Assembly (NCBI GenBank): GCA_963664065.1
Contig: OY760942.1
Span: 2,046,001 to 2,110,000, forward strand
Direction of reading: 5' to 3'
Length of the DNA: 64,000 bases
From: JABDJL01 sp963664065
GTDB lineage: Bacteria; Pseudomonadota; Gammaproteobacteria; Xanthomonadales; SZUA-36
Part shown: one piece after another, positions 57,684 to 64,000 of the stretch
How positions within the stretch are numbered: position 1 is the first letter of the stretch
How the letters are laid out: every line of letters starts with the position of its first letter
The notes under the pieces: generated by a model
What the model was told of the DNA's origin: nothing
What the model saw: only the letters and a program-made list of their open reading frames with translations
Databases searched by the model: none
Position numbers and translations under genes: made by a program

Positions 57684-60600
57684 TTAATCCCCGGACGAAA
57701 CGCCACGCCCAGGTGTCCAGGGAACACCTGCCGCGTCCAGTTGCTTACGCAAAGCTGGGAGGTCTTCGGATACGATCCGGTCATAAGCTGCCCGTACCTG
57801 TTCAAATGCCTTTTCAGCCATTAGCAGATTGCTTTCATGCGTCGGAGTTGGACCGTGAGTAGACAGTGCCGTTCCAAGCAGTGCAACACCGGCCCGGTTG
57901 GTAATACTGACCGGCCCAGGCGCACCCATAAAGTCCCTGGTTTCGTCCCCGTTTAACTGCAATTGAAGTTCGGCTATCTCCAACTCCAGCCGAAGGACCT
58001 GGAGTCGCAGTTCGTCAGGTGCCCCTGAACGCACAAGTGTCATCTTCACCGCACCGAGTTCCCTGAGAATATCCGCATTTGCCGCATCTGCAGCCTCTAC
58101 CTGGCGGTTTAACTTATCGAGCCTGAGCCCAAAGGCTACGAGCTCATCAGGGCTGGCGGTTGCAAGGCTGTTCTGGTGCAGTACGATGACCTCGACATCC
58201 TGGCTCTGGCCGCTGTCCTGAACCTGACCGTCTTTCCAGCTTGACAGGCTGACCGTGTAAGAACCAGGCCTTGCCAGCGGTGCAGGAAAAAGGTCACTGA
58301 AATCCTGCTCTTCTTCGCCCCAGGCGGCAGAAGGCGGATAACGCAGATCCCATGCCACGCGGTGGAATCCAGCTTTGGCAGGTCCCGGTAGTCGCCGCAC
58401 GATATCTCCGGCACTGTCACGAATAGTGAGAACCACGCCCGGTTCTTCCTCGGCTGCTTCCGCGCGCAGCGCGTCCCAGCCGGGATAGGGGGTATCACCG
58501 CCTTCTTTCTCAATTGTCTTTTCGCGCTCGCGGCGATTTTCTTTCGCAGTCCTGATGTCTTCCGGCAGGTAATAGGTGATCACAGCGCCGAACGGCGGAT
58601 TCTTTGCGACGAAAAACTGGTCGCCCTGTGATGACTTGCCCCCGGCCTCAAAATCACCCAGCGGCCGGCTTGGGATGTACCAGAGCGCATCGCGTACCGG
58701 GAATAACATGATGTCGCTGGCCAGGTTTTCGTTGCTGACACTGCGCAATGGAGTGTAGTCGTCGAACACGTAAAAACTGCGTCCGAAGCTGGCGCCAACC
58801 AGGTCATTTTCACGTTTTTGTATCACCAGGTCACGGAAGGACATATTGGGCAGTCCGCCGGATAATTTGGTCCATACACCACCGCCGTCAACGGTGAAAA
58901 ATACGCCAAATTCGGTGGCCAGGAATAACAGATTGGCATTGACATGGTCCTGGGCGAGGCGCCAAACCAAATGGCGTTCCGGGAGGTTATTACTGATACT
59001 GCGCCAGCTTTTGCCGCGGTTGGTACTCTTCAGCACATAGGGTGAAAAATCACCTTTCTTGTGATCGTCAACGATTATGTAAACCGTGTCCGCGTCATGC
59101 AGATCGGCGCGAATATCATTGACAAAAAAACCATCCGGTACGCCAGGCAGCTTGTCCGTGGATCGCCAGCTCTCCCCGCCGTTCTCGCTCACGTGAATTC
59201 GGCCATCGTCCGTGCCTGCATACAGCAGTCCGTCCACCTGGGGCGACTCGGACAATGAAGAGATGGTGCCGAACTGGGACATGGCCATTACGTCCCAGGC
59301 AGAATCCCAGCTCCAGACGCGACCCATCATGGGAAGCGTGAGCCGGTCACGGGCGTGACTGAGATCTCCGCTGATCGCTGTCCAGCTGTCACCGCGATTG
59401 TCACTGCGCCAGACTCTCTGGCTGGCAAAGTACAGACGCGCCGGGTCATGCGGACTGATCAGGATGGGGGAGTCCCAATTGAAACGATCTGAATCTTCAC
59501 CTTCCGCCGGTTGCGGCTGGATGTAGATGACTTCGCCGGTTTTCCGGTCATAACGGACCAGGTTGCCCTGCTGCCATTCCGAATAAATGATATCGGGGTT
59601 GGTCGGATCAACGGCCGGCTGGTGGCCGTCGGCAAACACGGTAATAAACCAGTCGCTGTTGCGGATACCGATAGCATTGGTGGTTCGTGATGGCCCGCCC
59701 TGTGTATTGTTATCCTGGGTACCACCATAGATGTTGTAAAAAGGCTTGTCGTAGTCCACAGCCACTTTGTAGAACTGGGTAATCGGCATATTGGCGTAGA
59801 ATTTCCAGTTCTCCAGAGCGTCATAGGTTTCGTAAACCCCACCGTCGGAGCCGATCATCAGGTAATCGGCGTTTTCCGGGTCAAACTGAAGCACATGGTA
59901 GTCGCCGTGTACGTGTTGGTTACGAACCCGTTCCATGGTTTTGCCACCATCGGTAGTCCGGTACAAGCCCGGGGCTACCTGGTAGACCGTGTCCACGTCA
60001 TGCGGACTGGCAAAAATTTCCTGGTAGTAATGAGGTCCGGTTCCGCTGTAGACCTCTTCACTGCGCTTTTCCCAGGTCTCGCCCGAGTCTGTCGAGCGCC
60101 AGAAGCCACCCGCTCTTTGTGCCAGCTCAATCGTGGCGTAAACCACATCCGGGTTTACCGGTGAAATCGCCAGGCCGATTTTGCCCTTGTCCTCTTTCGG
60201 GATACCGGTTTTTAATTCACGCCAGGTCTGTCCACCGTCGGTTGACTTGTGAATTGCAGATTCGGGACCGCCGTTAATTAATGCAGCGACGCTGCGGAAA
60301 CGTTGATGCGTAGATGCGAATAACACATCAGGATTTCTCGGATCCAGGTGAATTTCATTGACCCCGGTGAACTCACCGCCGGACAGGATAAGCTCCCAAT
60401 TGGCGCCTCCATCCGTGCTTTTGTAGAGTCCACGGTCGCCTCCTCCGGACCAAAGCGGGCCCTGGACAGCTATATAAACTACTTTTGAGTCCCTTGGATC
60501 GATCCGGATCATACCTATGTGCTGGGAATCTCCCAGTCCCATGTTTTGCCAGGATTTTCCGCCGTCCAGGCTCTTGTAAACGCCATCCCCGTAAGCAACG

Positions 60601-60968
60601 TGGCGTCCGCCGACATTTTCTCCGGTTCCCACCCACACGGTAGATGAATTGTTAGGATCTATCGTGATGCACCCGATGGAATAGGATTCTTCTTTGTCAA
60701 AAATAGTACTCCAGCTCGTTCCACGGTTATTTGTTTTCCAGACACCGCCGCTGCCGACACCTACGTACCAGGTGTTACGGTTGTTGGGATCGATGGCGAT
60801 ATCGGCGACCCGGCCGGCAGTCAGCGCCGGGCCGATACTGCGCCACTCCAAGCCTTTAAGCGTCGCTTCGTTCAAACCAGGGTCTTCTTTTTTTTCTTCT
60901 TCAGCCAATGCTGATAGTATTGGGAAAAATATAAATATTAACAATAATATACGAGCATTAATTAACAT
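57684..60968 (-). CDS. Very large BNR/sortilin-like repeat protein, exported
   Basis: The 1,094-residue protein begins with a signal peptide (ILLLIFIFFPILSALA). It is built of repeated bladed-propeller units with the BNR/Asp-box pattern (SxDxGxxW), such as KSLDGGKSWQNM, KSTDGGANWEL, RSTDSGETWEKR and KSTNRGKSWRSI. At least ten units occupy residues about 40-760. A C-terminal ~300-residue domain with a long helical stretch follows. It belongs to the VPS10/BNR-like proteins, often annotated as glycosyl hydrolases but without clear catalytic residues here. It is upstream of the TonB receptor gene; surface polysaccharide or protein binding is inferred. Confidence 0.85.
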   Translation of the reverse strand: MLINARILLLIFIFFPILSALAEEEKKEDPGLNEATLKGLEWRSIGPALTAGRVADIAIDPNNRNTWYVGVGSGGVWKTNNRGTSWSTIFDKEESYSIGCITIDPNNSSTVWVGTGENVGGRHVAYGDGVYKSLDGGKSWQNMGLGDSQHIGMIRIDPRDSKVVYIAVQGPLWSGGGDRGLYKSTDGGANWELILSGGEFTGVNEIHLDPRNPDVLFASTHQRFRSVAALINGGPESAIHKSTDGGQTWRELKTGIPKEDKGKIGLAISPVNPDVVYATIELAQRAGGFWRSTDSGETWEKRSEEVYSGTGPHYYQEIFASPHDVDTVYQVAPGLYRTTDGGKTMERVRNQHVHGDYHVLQFDPENADYLMIGSDGGVYETYDALENWKFYANMPITQFYKVAVDYDKPFYNIYGGTQDNNTQGGPSRTTNAIGIRNSDWFITVFADGHQPAVDPTNPDIIYSEWQQGNLVRYDRKTGEVIYIQPQPAEGEDSDRFNWDSPILISPHDPARLYFASQRVWRSDNRGDSWTAISGDLSHARDRLTLPMMGRVWSWDSAWDVMAMSQFGTISSLSESPQVDGLLYAGTDDGRIHVSENGGESWRSTDKLPGVPDGFFVNDIRADLHDADTVYIIVDDHKKGDFSPYVLKSTNRGKSWRSISNNLPERHLVWRLAQDHVNANLLFLATEFGVFFTVDGGGVWTKLSGGLPNMSFRDLVIQKRENDLVGASFGRSFYVFDDYTPLRSVSNENLASDIMLFPVRDALWYIPSRPLGDFEAGGKSSQGDQFFVAKNPPFGAVITYYLPEDIRTAKENRREREKTIEKEGGDTPYPGWDALRAEAAEEEPGVVLTIRDSAGDIVRRLPGPAKAGFHRVAWDLRYPPSAAWGEEEQDFSDLFPAPLARPGSYTVSLSSWKDGQVQDSGQSQDVEVIVLHQNSLATASPDELVAFGLRLDKLNRQVEAADAANADILRELGAVKMTLVRSGAPDELRLQVLRLELEIAELQLQLNGDETRDFMGAPGPVSITNRAGVALLGTALSTHGPTPTHESNLLMAEKAFEQVRAAYDRIVSEDLPALRKQLDAAGVPWTPGRGVSSGD

Positions 60969-61101
60969 AATTTCTCCAAAAAAATCTGCTTAATCCAATT
61001 CCCCACCTGCCGCAGATTCTTCAGGGTGTACGGCATGGCGAAAAAGGGGCGCTAAGTCTGCCATAAATGGTGCTTTTTGCCTAATAAAAGCCGGTATTTA
61101 C

Positions 61102-61130
61102 TGCACAAAGACGGGCTGGCAACCTATAAT
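61102..61130 (+). promoter_or_regulatory. Candidate sigma-70 promoter of the deoC operon
   Basis: TGCACA at 61102-61107 (4 of 6 to the -35 consensus) and TATAAT at 61125-61130 are 17 bases apart. Transcription would begin near 61137, 26 bases before the preferred GTG. The gap to the divergent BNR gene (60969-61162) shows nothing else. Confidence 0.55.
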
Positions 61131-61162
61131 TAGCTATTGAGGTGAACAGGAAACACCTGACA

Positions 61163-62161
61163 GTGACCAATGTTTTTACATTAAGACAGCCCGGCTCGGT
61201 AGAAGACCGTGGCCTGGAGCGCAATCCGGGTATGGCGTACACGCCGGAGCTGTTCAACAAGATACGGATTAACCGCAGCGCGGTTGAGCGGCGTGCGGCG
61301 ACGATTGCAAAGCGGCGCTCCATCAAGAAGGACTACCAGACCGCCTGGTTGCTGAAGGCAATTACCTGCATGGACCTGACTACGCTCGCGGGCGACGACA
61401 CGCCGGGCAAGGTTCGAAGATTGTGCCAGAAGGCCATGCGGCCTGTACGCAAGGATATTCTCGAAGACCTGGGTGTTTCCGATCTGAACATCACGACCGG
61501 CGCCGTTTGCGTTTATCACAACCTCATTTCAACCGCTGTCAAGGAACTCCACGGAACGGGCATTCCGGTTGCCGCAGTGTCGACCGGCTTTCCGGCCGGC
61601 CAGATCCCGCTACCGTTAAAAATCGCCCAGATTCACGAGTCTGTAAAAGCAGGCGCCGCCGAGATTGATATCGTTATCAGCCGGGCCATGGTGCTGACCG
61701 GAGACTGGAAGGGAATCTATGACGAGGTCAAGGCTTATCGGGCAGCCTGTGGCGAGGCTCATTTGAAAACCATACTTGCCACTGGGGAGCTTGGGACACT
61801 GACCAATGTGGCCAAGGCCAGTTGGGTGTGCATGATGGCGGGGGCTGATTTCATCAAGACCAGCACCGGCAAGGAATCGGTCAACGCGACCCTGCCTTAC
61901 AGCCTGGTCATGGTAAGAGCGATCCGCGAATACCACCGAATCACAGGCTACAAGATCGGCCACAAGCCAGCGGGTGGTATCAGCAAGTCAAATGAAGCCA
62001 TCGCGTACCTGATACTGATCAAAGAAGAATTGGGTAATGACTGGCTGGATTCACAACTGTTCCGCTTCGGCGCCAGCAGCCTGCTTGGCGATATTGAGCG
62101 TCAACTTGAGCACCGGCTGACCGGTAGTTACTCTGCCCAGTATCGCCACCCAATGAGTTAA
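61163..62161 (+). CDS. deoC: Deoxyribose-phosphate aldolase (human DERA type)
   Basis: DeoC splits 2-deoxyribose 5-phosphate into acetaldehyde and glyceraldehyde 3-phosphate in the cytoplasm. The 332-residue form (from the GTG at 61163; a GTG at 61142 would add seven residues) is the long type represented by human DERA and has many segments close to it. Examples are TAWLLKAITCMDLTTLAGDDTPGKVRRLCQKA, STGFPAGQIPLPLKI, KTILATGELGTLTNVAKAS, the Schiff-base lysine in ADFIKTSTGKESVNAT, KPAGGISKS and FRFGASSLLGDIERQL. It is followed 14 bases later by an aldehyde dehydrogenase gene that may use its acetaldehyde. Confidence 0.95.
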   Translation: MTNVFTLRQPGSVEDRGLERNPGMAYTPELFNKIRINRSAVERRAATIAKRRSIKKDYQTAWLLKAITCMDLTTLAGDDTPGKVRRLCQKAMRPVRKDILEDLGVSDLNITTGAVCVYHNLISTAVKELHGTGIPVAAVSTGFPAGQIPLPLKIAQIHESVKAGAAEIDIVISRAMVLTGDWKGIYDEVKAYRAACGEAHLKTILATGELGTLTNVAKASWVCMMAGADFIKTSTGKESVNATLPYSLVMVRAIREYHRITGYKIGHKPAGGISKSNEAIAYLILIKEELGNDWLDSQLFRFGASSLLGDIERQLEHRLTGSYSAQYRHPMS

Positions 62162-62175
62162 CCCGGAAATAAAAC

Positions 62176-64000
62176 ATGTCTATTAAAGAAATTTTCGCCA
62201 GCATGGATTATGGCCCGGCTCCTGAAAATACCGAGGCCGCAGAGCAGTGGCTTGCTGAGCGGAACAACAAGCTCAATCACTATATCAACGGCTCCTGGGT
62301 TGGACCGTCATCGGCCAAGTACTTCGAAACCCGTAGCCCGGCGCGTGATGAAGTGCTGGCCATGGTGGCCGATGGTACAGCCAAGGACACCGACAGAGCC
62401 GTCGCTGCGGCCAAAGCAGCACAACCTGAATGGGCAGCGTTGAGCTGCCACGAAAGGGCGCGGTTCCTCTACGCCATAGCCCGTCAGATACAAAAACACA
62501 GCCGCTTGTTTTCGGTACTGGAAAGCCTGGAAAATGGTAAGCCGATCCGCGAATCTCGCGATATTGACATACCACTGGTGGCGAGACATTTTTACCATCA
62601 TGCGGGCTGGGCGCAGGTTATGGATCGCGAACTCCCGGGTTTCGAGCCAGTCGGCGTAGTGGGGCAGATCATCCCCTGGAATTTCCCATTGTTGATGGCA
62701 TCGTGGAAAGTGGCTCCGGCTATAGCAATGGGCAATGCGGTGGTCCTCAAGCCAGCTGAATTCACCTCCAGTACCGCGGTTTTGCTGGCACAGATTTGTG
62801 GCGAAGTCGGATTGCCCAAGGGCGTATTCAACCTTTTGCTTGGCGATGGAAAAGCCGGCAAATGCCTGGTGGATCATCCCGATGTGAAGAAAATTGCATT
62901 TACCGGTTCTACAGAGGTTGGCCGCATCCTGCGCAAGGCCACCGCCGGTACCGGCAAGAAACTGACTCTGGAACTGGGTGGTAAGTCCCCGTTTATCGTT
63001 TACGAGGACGCCGACCTCGATAGCGTGGTAGAAGGCCTGGTGGATGCGATCTGGTTCAACCAGGGACAGGTTTGCTGTGCGGGGTCGCGTCTGTTGGTGC
63101 AGGAATCCATTTCCGAAACCCTGCACGAGAAGATCAAGGCGCGCATGTCCAAGCTGGTCATCGGCGACTCAATGGAAAAAGGAATCGATATCGGCGCCAT
63201 GGTTGATCCGGTGCAATTGCAGCGGATAACCGACCTGGTCCAGTTGGGTGTGGATGAGGGTGGCGACATGTGGCAACCGGAGTGTGATTTGCCCGAAGAA
63301 GGTTGCTTTTACCCGCCGACATTATTTTCGGATGTACAACCCTCGGCCACCCTGGCCCAGGAAGAAATCTTTGGCCCGGTACTGGTTTCCATGAGCTTCA
63401 GAACACCATCTGAAGCGGTGGCTCTGGCCAACAATAGCCGTTACGGCCTGGCCGCAAGCCTGTGGACCGAAAACATCAACCTTGCACTGGATGTGGCGCC
63501 AAAACTGAAGGCAGGCGCGGTATGGATTAACTGCACCAACATGTTCGATGCCGCCGCCGGTTTTGGCGGCTACCGTGAATCCGGATTCGGCCGTGAAGGC
63601 GGTAGAGAGGGCTTGTATGAGTACCTCAAGCCCTGCTGGGAATCAGCACTACACGACGGGCCCGTCTACCAGGCAGCGGAGCCGGTTGATGCAGATGAAA
63701 TCAGCGCTTCCGGGGTCTCTACCATAGACCGAACAGCCAAGCTGTATATCGGCGGCAAGCAGGTCAGGCCCGACCAGGGTTACAGTCTGATGGCATATGA
63801 TGCAGCTGGCTGTGAAGTAGCGGAGTTTCCGGATGGCGGAAGAAAAGATATCCGTGATGCAGTGGAAGCGGCCCGCCAGGCAGAGGCCTGGACGAACGCC
63901 ACGGCGCACAATCGGGCCCAGGTGTTGTACTACATCGCCGAGAACCTGGCGGCCAGGGAGGATGAATTCATTAACCGGATTGCGCAACTCAGCGGCAAAA
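62176..64000 (+). CDS. Tandem-domain aldehyde dehydrogenase (N-terminal part, cut by window end)
   Basis: An ATG at 62176 opens a frame that continues to the end of the window without a stop (608 codons visible). The first domain is a complete aldehyde dehydrogenase: PWNFPLLMASWKVAPA, FTGSTEVGRILRKA, LELGGKSPFIVYEDADLDS, catalytic Cys in FNQGQVCCAGSRLL, and EEIFGPVLVSMSF with GFGREGGREGLYEYLK. A second domain starts at about residue 525 (KLYIGGKQVRPDQGYSLMAYDAAGCEVAEF). So the full protein should be near 800 residues, the fused form found next to deoC. It likely oxidises acetaldehyde from deoxyribose breakdown. It follows deoC by 14 bases. Confidence 0.85.
   Translation, partial: MSIKEIFASMDYGPAPENTEAAEQWLAERNNKLNHYINGSWVGPSSAKYFETRSPARDEVLAMVADGTAKDTDRAVAAAKAAQPEWAALSCHERARFLYAIARQIQKHSRLFSVLESLENGKPIRESRDIDIPLVARHFYHHAGWAQVMDRELPGFEPVGVVGQIIPWNFPLLMASWKVAPAIAMGNAVVLKPAEFTSSTAVLLAQICGEVGLPKGVFNLLLGDGKAGKCLVDHPDVKKIAFTGSTEVGRILRKATAGTGKKLTLELGGKSPFIVYEDADLDSVVEGLVDAIWFNQGQVCCAGSRLLVQESISETLHEKIKARMSKLVIGDSMEKGIDIGAMVDPVQLQRITDLVQLGVDEGGDMWQPECDLPEEGCFYPPTLFSDVQPSATLAQEEIFGPVLVSMSFRTPSEAVALANNSRYGLAASLWTENINLALDVAPKLKAGAVWINCTNMFDAAAGFGGYRESGFGREGGREGLYEYLKPCWESALHDGPVYQAAEPVDADEISASGVSTIDRTAKLYIGGKQVRPDQGYSLMAYDAAGCEVAEFPDGGRKDIRDAVEAARQAEAWTNATAHNRAQVLYYIAENLAAREDEFINRIAQLSGK

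Noticed and set aside
62308..63126. 272-codon minus-strand frame inside the aldehyde dehydrogenase gene
   Set aside because: The opposite strand encodes unmistakable dehydrogenase motifs.

Overview
The window reads as chromosomal DNA of a gammaproteobacterium. Three things point that way: the sigma-E block rpoE-rseA-rseB-rseC-degQ followed by lepA-lepB-DUF4845-rnc-era-recO-pdxJ, the Pseudomonas-like group nagZ-hpt-MTI phosphorylase, and guaB-guaA-tadA. A giant NAD-dependent glutamate dehydrogenase, many TonB/BNR/M28-type proteins and a small membrane module of the kind fused to TPR or cyclase proteins fit the environmental Woeseiales/Chromatiales/Xanthomonadales area. The exact lineage cannot be fixed from the sequence alone. 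No tRNA, rRNA, CRISPR array or transposase gene was seen.

Layout. 0-8.6 kb is metabolism: glutamate dehydrogenase tail, NAD kinase, a 5'-nucleotidase bracketed by inverted REP copies, an M28 lipoprotein peptidase, pyrD-murB and an ALDH7 dehydrogenase. 8.7-13.3 kb is the envelope-stress operon with a recognisable autoregulatory sigma-E promoter. 13.4-19.7 kb is the conserved lepA-to-pdxJ housekeeping run. 19.7-32 kb holds a spermidine-synthase-like membrane protein, an AraC-type regulator, rlmD, nagZ-hpt-MTI phosphorylase, fadH, a winged-helix protein with a long Pro-Glu tail and an SDR/saccharopine-reductase-like pair. 33-37 kb is a minus-strand operon of a vWA lipoprotein, ECF sigma factor, candidate anti-sigma protein and YigZ. 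37-43.5 kb carries xseA, an amidohydrolase lipoprotein, guaB and guaA.

43.3-61 kb is the most accessory-looking part. The 3' end of guaA changes composition abruptly. A 17-bp near-direct repeat of its stop-codon region recurs 826 bp downstream and encloses a low-GC methyltransferase gene, the signature of integration at guaA. Beyond it lie a second methyltransferase, tadA, a tiny membrane protein with a DPGTGS motif, a third methyltransferase and, convergently, three large membrane-anchored alkaline-phosphatase-superfamily proteins with a small TM protein, a TonB-dependent receptor and a 1,094-residue BNR-repeat protein. Together these look like an uncharacterised cell-surface polymer modification or uptake locus. 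The right end has a deoxyribose-phosphate aldolase of the human DERA type and a tandem-domain aldehyde dehydrogenase.

Two features cut across the window. First, four otherwise intact genes (spermidine-synthase-like, rlmD, SDR, amidohydrolase) each contain exactly one in-frame stop and no frameshift. Second, two unrelated families of short palindromic repeats are scattered between genes, and members of one family supply the stop codons of recO and xseA.
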